Origin: Gemmatimonadaceae bacterium
GTDB lineage: Bacteria; Gemmatimonadota; Gemmatimonadetes; Gemmatimonadales; Gemmatimonadaceae
Direction: 5' to 3'
DNA length: 64,000 nucleotides
Assembly: GCA_019186945.1 (NCBI GenBank)
Contig: JABAQJ010000001.1
Location: 62,001 to 126,000 of the forward strand
Below, piece after piece: positions 44,456-54,140 of this stretch. The notes beneath the pieces are model-generated. The model made no database searches and was not told the origin of the DNA. It was given only the letters and a program-made list of their open reading frames with translations. A program made the translations under genes and the position numbers. Each line of letters opens with the position of its first letter. Position 1 is the first letter of the stretch.

Positions 44456-46707
44456 TCACGCTGCCACCGCCATTAGGCGCATCGCCTCCAAGGTCCGGAG
44501 GAGTTCATCCATCTCGACCGCCTTGAAGAGCGCTTCGGGGCCTTGTGATGCGAGATCGGTGAACGGCGATTCGTAGAGGCGGGACGTTTCCACCACGCCG
44601 TACTCCGTCAGGTGATCCACGATGAGGTTCACGAATTCCAACTGGTTCGCGGTCAACGTCTTGCCGTTCGTGAACCCGGCCAGTGCCTGCTTGGCAGCCG
44701 CCCGGTCCATACCGACGAGAGAACGCACGAGAAGCCCCAAGCCCTGAGCATCCTCCGCTGCCTGGCGGATGTCCTTCGGCTCGCCCACCCCACTCTCGCG
44801 GAGCAGACGTTCCAGTTCAGAGATGTCTGACAACGTGAGCGGCCGGTTCATCCTCAGCGTCGCTACGGCGACATGATCGAGATGCTGGCGCAGGAACGCT
44901 CTCGCCTTGGCAATGAACTTCGCCTGATCGGTGCCGACGGCGAAGCCCGGCAGCGTGAAGTCGGCTTCGCCGCCCATTGAATCTTCGAAATCGGTGTACA
45001 CCGGCTTGCGCTGGTTCTTGTCGATAAGTTGCACGAGCCCGCGCAGCCGGCGACGCATCGCCTCGATCATCGGCACGGTGACGTCCTGCCACCACGCATC
45101 GCTCAGCACATCCTGGATGAGCGCCATCTGTTCGCGGACCATCGGAATCGCATCCTTCTCCGCCAGAAGTCCCGCGATCTCCCTGACCCGGTCGCGCAGC
45201 CGCTCGAAGCCCGGCTCGGCATGCAGAAGCGTGAGCTGGAGCTTCAAAACGAGCAGGTCGAAGCGTTTTGCCTCCTCGTTCTCGGGATCGAGTTCCGTAG
45301 GGAGCCCCGCAACCTCGTGGGATAACTCCGCGATGGCATCTGACGCCAATGCCAACCATGCCTCGGCTCCGCGTACTTCTCCACCAGGCGCCGGTGCGGC
45401 CGCACGATGAAGTTGTCCAGCTTCATCGCGGCGACTTCGCGCTGCAGCAGATCCGCGACGGCTCGTCGCACCTCTTCGTCCGTCCTGGGGTCGCCGTACG
45501 TCGCCGTCGCCTCCCTGACCGCCGCAGCCAAGGCCTCGTTGGGCCGGCCATCGAGCGCCGCGATCAGGTCCAGCCGCGCGTCGAACAGCCGCTTGGCGAG
45601 CGATTCGGCCGCGTAGCCGTCGGTTCCCGGGATGTCCTGGCTGAAGTACTCGAGGTTCTGGCAGTAGTCGAACAGGTAGAAGAACTTCTTGTCCTCGCCC
45701 AGCCCGAACAGGTCCTGACAGAGCCGCGTGCCGCGCCCCAGCATCTGCCAGAACTTGGTCTTCGAGCGCACCAGCTTGAAGAAGACGAGGTTCACCACCT
45801 CCGGGATGTCGATGCCGGTATCCAGCATGTCCACCGAGATCGCGATGTGCGGAGCCTTGTCCTTGTTCGAGAAGTCGTCGATCAGGCTCTGCGCGTACTC
45901 CGTCTTGAAGGTGATGACGCGCGCGAACGCGCCCTTCAGGTGCGGGTAGTTGGCGTCGAAGCGCTCGGCGATGAACTCGGCGTGCTGCTGGTTCTTGGCG
46001 AAGATGATGGTCTTGCCCAGCCGGTCGCCCCCCGCGACCTTCTGGCCGCGCGTCATCAGGTGCTCCAGCACCTTGTCCACGGTGTCCTTGTTGAAGAGCC
46101 AGCGGTTGACGGCCTCGGCTTCGATCCGGTCGGGGACGTTTCCTTCGTCGTCCCACTCCAGCGCGTCCCACTGGTCCTTGTCCTCTTCCGACAGCTCGTC
46201 GTACCTGATCCCCTCGCGCTGGAACCTGAGCGGCACCGAGACCGCCTGCGGCGGAACGAGGTACCCGTCACGCACGGCCTCCTCGAGCGAGTAGGCGTCG
46301 GTCGGCACGCCGTCCTCGAGATCGAACAGGCCGTAGGTGTTGCGGTCCACCTCGTCCCTGGGCGTCGCGGTCAGCCCCACGAGCAGCGAATCGAAGTAGT
46401 CGAAGATGGCGCGGTACTTCTGGAACACCGAGCGGTGTGCGAGCGTGTTGATCACCCGCGCCTTGCTGAACACCGCCTCGCTGGCCGCCTGCTTGAGGCT
46501 CGGCTCGTGGATCAGCGCCGAGAGGTTGTCCTGGTACGGAAGCCGCAGCGCCGCGTCGTGCTTGAACGCCCAGCTCACCGCCAGCTCGAGCGTACGGCGG
46601 GCGTAGAAGCACGCGGTGCGCGGATCGGCGTGCACCGCGCCTTCCGCTTTCGACGCCGCCTCGAAGACGGCGGCCCATTCGCGCTGGAGGAAGGTGAACT
46701 GGCTCAT
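44456..46707 (-). pseudogene. hsdR: Type I restriction enzyme R subunit (hsdR), internally deleted and frameshifted
   Basis: The frame starts at the ATG at 46707 with the N-terminal DUF4145-like domain (FLQREWAAVFEAASKAEGAV). After about 90 residues it jumps to VINTLAHRSVFQKYRAIFDYFDSLLVGLTATP, the middle of the helicase. The nuclease region, Walker A and the DE of the DEAH box are gone. The second RecA-like half (AISVDMLDTGIDIP, QMLGRGTRLC) is intact. Near 45375 the frame shifts, and the EcoEI-type C-terminal domain continues in another frame to 44456. At least two lesions make it non-functional. Its ATG overlaps the stop of the AAA/DUF4143 gene. Confidence 0.88.
46532..46706 (-). repeat. 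Duplicated hsdR 5' segment, copy 1
   Basis: About 175 bp covering the first codons of hsdR. It recurs with roughly 90 % identity by eye at 48146-48320 in the same orientation. Confidence 0.85.
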
Positions 46708-47870
46708 GCTGCGGAGAGCTCCTCGCACAGTCCGATGAGCGAGACCGTCTCCACGTCTTCCGCTAGGGGAAAACGTTCCACGCCGCCATAGACCACGAGG
46801 CGCCGCTCCGGGCGAACGGCTTCGCAGGCCAGGCGGAAACCACGCTCCAGCTTCGGCGCGAGTCCGCGCTTGATCTCGATCGCCCAGGGCTTGCGATGGC
46901 CGGGGAGCTTCAGCAGCAGGTCGATCTCCGCGCCGGCCGCCGTGCGGAAGAAATGCGGCTCGGCGCCACTCGGCGCGGCGGCGATCAGCGACTCGATGGC
47001 CAGGCCCTCCCAGCTCCCGCCCACGGCCGGGTGCGCCAGCAGCGCTTCGCGGTCGCCGATCCCAAGCAACGCGTGCACCAGCCCGCTGTCGCGGATGTAG
47101 ACCTTGGGCGACTTGACCAGACGCTTACGGACGTTGCCGTGCCACGGGGGAAGGCGGCGCACGAGGAGCAGATCCACGAGCAGGTCGAGATACACGGCGA
47201 CCGTCTTGCCGTCCACGGCCAGCGCGCGAGCCAGCGCCGACGCGTTGAGCAGACCGCCCTGCTGATGCGCGAGCATCGTCCAGAGCCGGCGCAGGGTCTC
47301 GGCCGGGATCCGCGGCCCGAGTTGCGGGATGTCGCGCTCGAGGTAGGTGCGGATGAAGTCCGTGCGCCAGCGCAGGCTCGCCGCATCGGTAGCGGCCAGG
47401 AGACTCTCGGGAAACCCCCCGCGCAGCCAAAGCGCGTCGAGGCGTTTCCGACCCACCTCGCCCGCGTCGAGCGGGCCGAGCTCCAGATAGCGGATGCGTC
47501 CCGCGAGCGACTCGCTCGACTGCCTGAGCAGATCGATCGACGCCGAGCCCAGGACGAGGAAGCGGCCCGTCCCGCGTCCGCTGCGGCGGCCTTTGTCGAC
47601 GAGCCCGCGGAGGCTCCGGAAGAGGTGCGGGGTGCGCTGGATCTCGTCGAGGATGACCAGCTTGTCCGCGTGCTGCGCCAGGTAGAGCTCGGGCTCGGAG
47701 AGCTTTGCCCGGTCGGCTTCGGACTCCAGATCGAGATAGACCGTCGGCCGTGTCCCGGCGACTTCATGCGCCAGCGTGGTCTTGCCCGCCTGACGCGGCC
47801 CCAGCAGCGCCACCGTCGGAACTTCTGCAAGGGCAGACGTGAGCGTCGAGAGAAGCCGGCGGGGGATCAT
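46704..47870 (-). CDS. AAA ATPase with DUF4143 domain
   Basis: 388 residues, intact. Walker A GPRQAGKT is at 24-31 and Walker B LVILDEIQ has D75/E76; the sensor-like LVLGSASIDLLR follows. The C-terminal DUF4143 domain has ESLLAATDAASLRWRTDFIRTYLERDIPQLG, a winged-helix region, and a PD-(D/E)xK-like end with AEIDLLLKLPG and WAIEIKRG. Such proteins are common in defence and toxin-antitoxin islands, with unknown mechanism. It is inserted between two copies of the hsdR 5' end and overlaps the start of the hsdR pseudogene by 4 bases. Confidence 0.9.
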   Translation of the reverse strand: MIPRRLLSTLTSALAEVPTVALLGPRQAGKTTLAHEVAGTRPTVYLDLESEADRAKLSEPELYLAQHADKLVILDEIQRTPHLFRSLRGLVDKGRRSGRGTGRFLVLGSASIDLLRQSSESLAGRIRYLELGPLDAGEVGRKRLDALWLRGGFPESLLAATDAASLRWRTDFIRTYLERDIPQLGPRIPAETLRRLWTMLAHQQGGLLNASALARALAVDGKTVAVYLDLLVDLLLVRRLPPWHGNVRKRLVKSPKVYIRDSGLVHALLGIGDREALLAHPAVGGSWEGLAIESLIAAAPSGAEPHFFRTAAGAEIDLLLKLPGHRKPWAIEIKRGLAPKLERGFRLACEAVRPERRLVVYGGVERFPLAEDVETVSLIGLCEELSAA

Positions 47871-48145
47871 CCGTGCAATTATGGAGCTACGCTCCAGAAA
47901 TACAAGGATGCCTGGGGCCGATGCCAGGCGCGAGCATTCCCGGGCACATCGGCCGTCGGCGTCTCGAGGAACACCGCCTGGCTTGCCGCCTCATAGCACG
48001 CCCCGCGTCAAACGACCTCCGGACACGATCCGTGGCGCCATAGCTGGCGCATACTGGGCGCGATTGGTGGCGCGATTCATCGTAAACCCTTGTCCTGCAG
48101 GCGATAACGTCTGGCTCTACCGGTTCGTTCAGCGACCGCAATCCG

Positions 48146-48320
48146 TGGTACGGAAGCCGGAGCGCCGCGTCGTGCTTGAACGCCCAGCTCACCGCCAGCT
48201 CCAGCGCGCGGCGGGCATAGAAGCACGCGGTGCGCGGATCGGCGTGCACCGCGACTTCCGCTTTGGACGCCGCCTCGAAGACGCCGCTCCATTCAAGCTG
48301 GAGGAGGTGAACTGGCTCAC
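48146..48320 (-). pseudogene. Second hsdR 5' fragment (remnant; duplicate of 46532-46706)
   Basis: The minus-strand frames encode VFEAASKAEVAVHADPRTACFY and ALELAVSWAFKHDAALRLPY, the same DUF4145-like start as the larger hsdR copy. The initiation codon is GTG rather than ATG, and a one-base deletion a few codons later breaks the frame. Homology stops abruptly after RLPY. The flanks, 47871-48145 and 48321-48542, contain no recognisable gene. Confidence 0.82.
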
Positions 48321-48542
48321 TCCTCGATGCCCCCATGTTCTAGCCAGCCTTTAGCATGGCGGCGGCAGCCATCCATGTGAAAGGCTGGACCATCTTCACC
48401 CGGCGGGCCGTTTGCATCGTTTTGCTCCGGGATTGCAACCAGCGCCCGGCTCGTTGCAATCCCCCCGGCCCAACGGCCTTATCGATCAGCCAGTTACAAG
48501 GGGGCGAGGGGCGCTGGTCGGTCGCACCCCGAAGATCGCGCT

Positions 48543-50722
48543 TCACGGTTGCAATTCCTCGCGACCGACGCCTGGGTACCAACGGGCCGCCTTTGTCGTC
48601 CCGACGCTGTGGATCGTCCCCTCCTTGCGCAGTTCACGCAGCAGCACCTGAATCTGGCTTCGCGACAGCGCCGGCAGTACCTGCTGCAACTCCTTCATCT
48701 GTGCGCCGTTCGCTGCGTTGTCCCGGATGTGCTTCAGCAGAAGCGCTTTGTTGGTCCCTCGGTCAAGTCCCTTCGTGCGGGTGTAAACGCCCTTGCTGCC
48801 CAGCGCCGCGTAAAGCCCGCGCGCCAGGATGTATCTGGTTCCCCGTCCGCGCCCAATCGACTCCACCGCGCCGGCAGCAATCAATCCCGGCAGGCAGGCC
48901 TTGAGGTGCTCCGGCATTGATTGTTCGCGCCGGAGATAGTCCAAGGCGAGGAAATCGTACGTCGAGAACGACTTGAGCTTCTCCTCACCCAACCGCTCGA
49001 TGAAGCGCACGAACGCCGGGCTGGCAACCGTTCCATGCAGGGCCAGCCGCACCTGGTGCGCCGACGTGCCCGCAAAGCTGGGGGCGCCTTGCCCTGCCGA
49101 ATCGCGCTTTCGAAGATCAGGTTCATACCCTGGCCCGAGCGTTCGATCAGCCCGCACTTCGCCAACGCCTCGGCCAGCCGGCGATTGCGTGGGTTCTGCT
49201 GGTCGAGGATGTTCGCCGGGGTGACGCCCGCCGGCAGGCCACCAGGGCTCACCACCTCGAGCCGCTGGGGATACTGGCGCACGAACACCGAACCGCCGAG
49301 CCGGTAGTCCCGATGCGCGACAGCATTGAGCAGCGCTTCGCGTACCGGTACTTCGTCGAAGGTGGGGAGTTCGATACGGAACAACCCGTCCTGATAGCTC
49401 TGCCGGTCGTTGCGCAGGTTGATCTTGTTCCAGATGCCGTCATGCCAGAGGAAGAAACCCTCCCGGTACTCCTCACGGTCCTCAGCAAGCAGCGGCGTGC
49501 GCTTGTCGTCCAGGCTCCAGCCGTCGGCCTCCACGTCGTAGAACCAGACGAAGTCGGTGCCGCCGGAGTTGGTCTTGGTGAAGACGAGGATTGCGGTCGA
49601 GACGCCGGCGTACGGCTTGAACACGCCGCCGGGCAGCGACACCACGGCGTCGAGCTTCTGGTCTTCCACCAGAATGCGGCGCAGCTCCTTGTGCGCCTTG
49701 CTGGAGCCGAAGAGCACGCCGTCGGGCACGATCACCGCCGCGCGCCCGCCGGGCTTCAGGAGCCGCAGGAAGAGCGCGAGGAAGAGCAGCTCGGTCTTCT
49801 TCGTCTTGACGATCTGGAGCAGGTCCCTGGCGGTGTTCTCGTAGTCGAGGCTGCCCGCGAACGGTGGATTGGCGAGCACCAGCGTGTACTTCTCCTCCTC
49901 GCCCGCGTGGTCCTGCGCGAGGGAGTCGCGGTAGCGGATGTCCGGACTCTCCACGCCGTGCAGCAGCATGTTCATGCTGCCGATGCGCAGCATCGTGTTG
50001 TCGAAGTCGAAGCCGTGGAACATCCGGTGGTGGAAGTGCTCGTTCTGCTTCTTGTCGTGCAGCAGCTTCGGATGCCGCCCGCGCAGGTACTCGCCCGCCG
50101 CGATCAGAAAGCCCGCCGTACCGCAGGCCGGGTCGCAGATCACGTCGGTGGGCGTGGGCGCCGTCAGCTCGACCATCAGCCGGATGATGTGGCGCGGCGT
50201 GCGGAACTGGCCGTTCTGCCCGGCGCTGGCGATCTTGGCCAGCATGTACTCGTAGATGTCGCCCTTGGTGTCGCGCTCCTCCATCGGCACCTGGTCGAGC
50301 AGGTCCACCACCTTCGCGAGCAGAGCCGGCGTCGGGATGGTGAAGCGCGCGTCCTTCATGTGGTGCGCGTAGGTCGAGTCGCCGTTGCCGAGCTGGCGCG
50401 CGAGGTCGGCGCGCAGATACGGGAAGACGTGCTCGCCGACGACGGCCAACATGTCGGCCGGGGCGAAGTGCCTGAAGCGCGACCAGCGGAAGTCCGCGTA
50501 AGCCCGGCCCTTCGCGTCCTTGCCCTCCGGGAAGATGCGGCGCTCCATCGGCTGCTTGAGCCGGTTGGCCTTGTTTTCCTCCAGCGTGTGCAGGTCGTCG
50601 AGGCGGCGGATGAAGAGCAGGTAGGTGATCTGCTCGATGACTTCGAGGGGATTGGAGATGCCGCCGGACCAGAAGGAGTCCCAGATGCGGTCGATCTGGT
50701 TCTTGATATCACCGGTAATCAT
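48543..50722 (-). pseudogene. hsdM: hsdM fused to an AlbA_2/HATPase_c_4-type gene, then frameshifted
   Basis: Codons 1 to about 410 are a type I N6-adenine methyltransferase: DIYEYMLAKIASAGQNGQFRTP, motif I DPACGTAGFL and motif IV LVLANPPFAGS. Near residue 412 (about 49486) the sequence passes in frame, after SLDDKRTPLLAE, into DREEYREGFFLWHDGIWNKINLRND and REALLNAVAHRDYR, the C-terminal ATP-binding and winged-helix part of an AlbA_2/RecG-like regulator. A frameshift at about 49087 interrupts this, and the rest (HQVRLALHGTV to RYILARGLY and SRSQIQVLLREL) continues in another frame to 48543. The methylase C terminus, the AlbA_2 N terminus and any hsdS gene are missing. Confidence 0.85.
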
Positions 50723-50820
50723 GCGCTGGGCCTTACTCCCTGTCTGGAATCATGCGTCGCTGCTTCCTCGCCCCGGTTCTGAAGGGGGGCAACCACTGGA
50801 ACTCACTCTGGGGTGCCTAA

Positions 50821-53019
50821 CTACAGGATCTGCCCGACATCGAACTGCAGGCGCCATCGCCCACGATGATCGATTGGTCGAGCGAGCGTAAGGCCAATGG
50901 CGCCTCCAAAGACCCGGAGCCCGACGCCAATCGCAGAGCGCCATCCACATGTGGGACGGGAAATCAACCCGTGATCCGCCGCATCCGCGCGGCATAGATC
51001 GATCGCGCTGCCTTCGACGGGCACCGACCCACTGAGATCGACAAGCGCCCCCATGGCCCCCGCGCCACGGGCACCAACCCAAGCAGTCTGACCACTCAAC
51101 GACACTGCAGGTGAGAGGCCCGGCAGGATGAACCGCGATCCGATCCGAAGCGGCGTTCTCAGAACCGGGAGTCGACGCATCGCCAGCGCCCTCCCCACCA
51201 CGGCACGATTCCCCGCGAACTCCTTGTACCCGTATCCAATCAGATTCTGCGCCGAACCGACTTCGAACAACTCCTGTGCGGGAATCCTGGAGCCTGTCAG
51301 GAGTCCCGCATCCACCCGCACAACGGTAGTCATTTGCGCGCCATTCCACCGCGCGATCGCTCGCGCCTCCACACGTTCGTACTTCAGCCCGCCGGTTCCA
51401 ACTTGCGCCAATGCCTTCGCGCCGAAACCTGGCTGTACGAACCCGACACCAACCGCCGGATTCAGTTCCATCGTGATCGTGGTTCGCCTGTACGATCCCG
51501 CCGTAATGCCGCGGTTCGCACGAAAGTCCGCACCGAATCCCAACGGGCTGCGTTTCATGTGGACGGTCGCAGACCCGTCATGAACGAGAGCCACCTCGAT
51601 CCCGGATAAGAGCTGCTGGCGAAGTCCAAATGCATGGCTCACGGTTACACCTGCAATGTCGCGCGCTACGTAATCGTAATCGTCCACACCGAGCGCGGCG
51701 CCTAACGTGGATCCCGAGTCCAGCGGTGGGCGGAAGTCGTTCGTCATGTCCAGAGTGCGCCCGGCATGCAGGCCGGTGCGAGTTCTACCCCGGTCCCAGG
51801 TCACGAGCGCATGGCCGCGGGCTTCCCGTTCCATCCATGCCCACCCGGCATTCGCGTGAATTCGCAGACCGGGCGCGGCGTCACGCGCCAGAAGTTCGGC
51901 CGCCAGTCCCGTATACCATCCTTCCACGCGATTGATGTGAACCAGCTCCGCCAACCGGGCTGCCTGAACCCGGAGGACGGGCCACCCGGTGGGTCGCCAA
52001 CCTGCAGGAGCAAGGTCATCGAAGTCCTCCGACGTCGCATTCGGCGACGCCGTACCGAGCGGTTGCCGCCAGTACGTGAAACGGCCCAGAGAGTCACCGC
52101 CTGCCAACGTCAACCGATGCGGACGCGGTTCCAGGGAATCGCTTGCCAGTGGCGTGCGCGAGGGATCGAGCGTCAGCCGATAGTCGCGGAACCGGGATGT
52201 GACGCGGAAGATGGATCGAGTGTCGCTGGCAATTCGAAAGAGGATTTGCGCCTCGAAGCGCTGAGTGGCCGGCAGCCACACCTGTCGCTCGACCTCGAGA
52301 TTGTCGAGTTCTACGTACAGGACGCTTTCCAGCGTCGCACCGATCGCGCGACCGAGGAACGAGGTGGCGTCGTCCGTCGTGGAGAACCGGCCTCGCATCC
52401 TCACGACGTGCCCCCGAGTCACGTCGAGCGACAGCTCACCGGCGAAGACGACCGTGTGTTGGGGCAACACACTCCGTGGCTCGACAAGGACACGGACTAC
52501 CGGTATCGACCGTCCGTCGATCCGCATGGTCACGACTGTGTCTCCACCGCTGTACCGGTAGTAGCGCTCTCGTCCCGCTGCCAAGGGATGGATCGCCGTG
52601 ACTTGCCTTCGCGGGCGCGCACGGTCGGCTCGCCGCCCGGTACTGTCCCGCCCGAACAGAAGCTGGATCTCGTTTCCGTACAGGTGCGGAACCAGCAGCG
52701 ACTGTCGCAGGAACGACAGCGCCGAAAGTTGCGGTCCGATAGCCTCGACGCGTTCGCCAACCACGTGCTGGACGAACGTTCCAGGACGTCTCCACTCGAC
52801 GCGTGAGCTTAGCTGTTCGAGCGAAACAGGAGCTTCGATACCGCGCGCCTGACGGACTCCGATCGCCACTTCGCTCTCGACAGCCGCGTAGTACGCGCGG
52901 ACCGCCGTGGGGATGTTGCGGTTCTCCGTTGCCGCAATGGCAATTAGCTGGCGCAATGCCGGACTGCTGTAAACCGAATCGCTGAACGCCACTTGCAGGC
53001 ACAACGCGACTGCCAGCAC
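50821..53019 (-). CDS. Large outer-membrane beta-barrel protein
   Basis: 732 residues with a short signal peptide (MLAVALCLQVAFS). The first 330 residues include a beta-rich periplasmic region (VTMRIDGRSIPVVRVLVEPR, TVVFAGELSLDVTRGHVVRMRGRF). The remainder is a run of amphipathic strands (GLRIHANAGWAWMERE, RTRTGLHAGRTLDM, GVTVSHAFGLRQQLLSG, RWRLQFDVGQ) ending FDVGQIL. This resembles DUF5686/surface-antigen-like barrels, but I cannot name the family. Three bases CTA on the minus strand, as part of TAG, end it 100 bp from the restriction island. It is 9 bp downstream of terC on the same strand. Confidence 0.75.
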   Translation of the reverse strand: MLAVALCLQVAFSDSVYSSPALRQLIAIAATENRNIPTAVRAYYAAVESEVAIGVRQARGIEAPVSLEQLSSRVEWRRPGTFVQHVVGERVEAIGPQLSALSFLRQSLLVPHLYGNEIQLLFGRDSTGRRADRARPRRQVTAIHPLAAGRERYYRYSGGDTVVTMRIDGRSIPVVRVLVEPRSVLPQHTVVFAGELSLDVTRGHVVRMRGRFSTTDDATSFLGRAIGATLESVLYVELDNLEVERQVWLPATQRFEAQILFRIASDTRSIFRVTSRFRDYRLTLDPSRTPLASDSLEPRPHRLTLAGGDSLGRFTYWRQPLGTASPNATSEDFDDLAPAGWRPTGWPVLRVQAARLAELVHINRVEGWYTGLAAELLARDAAPGLRIHANAGWAWMEREARGHALVTWDRGRTRTGLHAGRTLDMTNDFRPPLDSGSTLGAALGVDDYDYVARDIAGVTVSHAFGLRQQLLSGIEVALVHDGSATVHMKRSPLGFGADFRANRGITAGSYRRTTITMELNPAVGVGFVQPGFGAKALAQVGTGGLKYERVEARAIARWNGAQMTTVVRVDAGLLTGSRIPAQELFEVGSAQNLIGYGYKEFAGNRAVVGRALAMRRLPVLRTPLRIGSRFILPGLSPAVSLSGQTAWVGARGAGAMGALVDLSGSVPVEGSAIDLCRADAADHGLISRPTCGWRSAIGVGLRVFGGAIGLTLARPIDHRGRWRLQFDVGQIL

Positions 53020-53028
53020 GACGGCCGT

Positions 53029-54036
53029 CTAACCGCTGAGTGGTCGCGTGCGCCGGTCCGCACGCACGGATGCCAGCACGCCGGCCAGCAGGATGAGCGC
53101 TACCACACCCAACAGGTACAGGTTGAAGTTCGCTCCCATCAATTCGTGCAACTGCTCGCCCAGAAGCATCTTGAAGCCGATCAATCCGAGGATGGCGGAC
53201 AGGGAGACCTTGAGGTAGCGGAACCGCTCGATGATGCCGGCAAGGACGAAGTAAAGCGACCGCAAGCCGAGAATCGCGAAGACGTTGGACGTGAACACCA
53301 GGAAAGGATCGGCCGTGATCGCGAACGTAGCGGGGATCGAGTCGAGGGCAAAAACCAGATCCATCGCTTCGATAAGCACTAGTGCCACAGCCAGTGGCGT
53401 CAACATTCGGACGCCGTCGTGCACCGAAACGAAATGTGGACCGTTCAATTCTCCGGTGATCGGGACGATCCGCCGCAGTTGCGTGATGACGAATGCTTCC
53501 TCGGTCACGACGTCGTGCGCGTCCTTGCTCCGCAGCATCTTGTACGCCGTATAGATCAGGAACACACCGAAGATGTACAGGATCCAGTGATAGCGAGCGA
53601 CCAGAGTGGCCCCCAGTACGATCATCAACCCCCGCATCACCAACGCCCCGAGAATGCCCCAGAACAACACACGATGCTGGTAAATCGGCGGGATTCGCAG
53701 GTGCGCGAAAATCATCGCCATGACAAAGACGTTGTCAGCGCTCAGAGACAGCTCGACGAGATACGCCGTAAAGAACTTGAGTGCCGCAATGTGGCCTGTA
53801 TTGACGCGCCCATCGAGACGATCGACGTGCACCCCCAGTCCGAGCAGGTGGTGGTTGTATGCGTACCAGACGAGCACGTTGAAGGCGATCGCACACGCAC
53901 ATACGACCGCCGTCAGCGTCAACGCCTCGCGTACGGAGATGACGTGGGCCTTCCTGTTCACCAGCCCCAGGTCGATGGCCAGCATGACGAGGACGAAAGC
54001 CAGGAAGGCCCCCCATGCCCATAGCGTCGGATCGAT
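53029..54036 (-). CDS. TerC-family membrane protein, start codon ATC or missing
   Basis: Seven to nine membrane helices of the TerC/Alx family (manganese export or tellurite-type membrane protein), with the conserved acidic pairs in LSLSADNVFVMA and ALDSIPATFAI. The first ATG (53985) would cut the first helix in half. The frame continues upstream as DPTLWAWGAFLAFVLVMLAIDLG, exactly what homologues begin with. But the codon where ATG is expected (54036-54034) is ATC, and an in-frame TGA lies two codons before it. Either ATC or an internal CTG is used, or the gene has lost its start. Confidence 0.85.
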   Translation of the reverse strand: MDPTLWAWGAFLAFVLVMLAIDLGLVNRKAHVISVREALTLTAVVCACAIAFNVLVWYAYNHHLLGLGVHVDRLDGRVNTGHIAALKFFTAYLVELSLSADNVFVMAMIFAHLRIPPIYQHRVLFWGILGALVMRGLMIVLGATLVARYHWILYIFGVFLIYTAYKMLRSKDAHDVVTEEAFVITQLRRIVPITGELNGPHFVSVHDGVRMLTPLAVALVLIEAMDLVFALDSIPATFAITADPFLVFTSNVFAILGLRSLYFVLAGIIERFRYLKVSLSAILGLIGFKMLLGEQLHELMGANFNLYLLGVVALILLAGVLASVRADRRTRPLSG

Positions 54037-54140
54037 GGTTCAGGCGCCTCGGCGCGAGTCGAAGGTGCGCAATCAGATACGGGCGTGAAGGCCGACGATC
54101 GCCTTCGCGATCACGCCATCTCGCGTAGTCCTCACTATGA

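Noticed and set aside
45349-46791. 480-codon plus-strand frame over hsdR
   Set aside because: Antisense shadow; low-complexity Val/Leu/Arg/Glu composition without any motif.
46896-47996. 366-codon plus-strand frame over the AAA/DUF4143 gene
   Set aside because: Antisense to a protein with intact Walker motifs; composition typical of a shadow frame.
49313-50782. 489-codon plus-strand frame over hsdM
   Set aside because: Antisense shadow of the methyltransferase; no ribosome site or domain.
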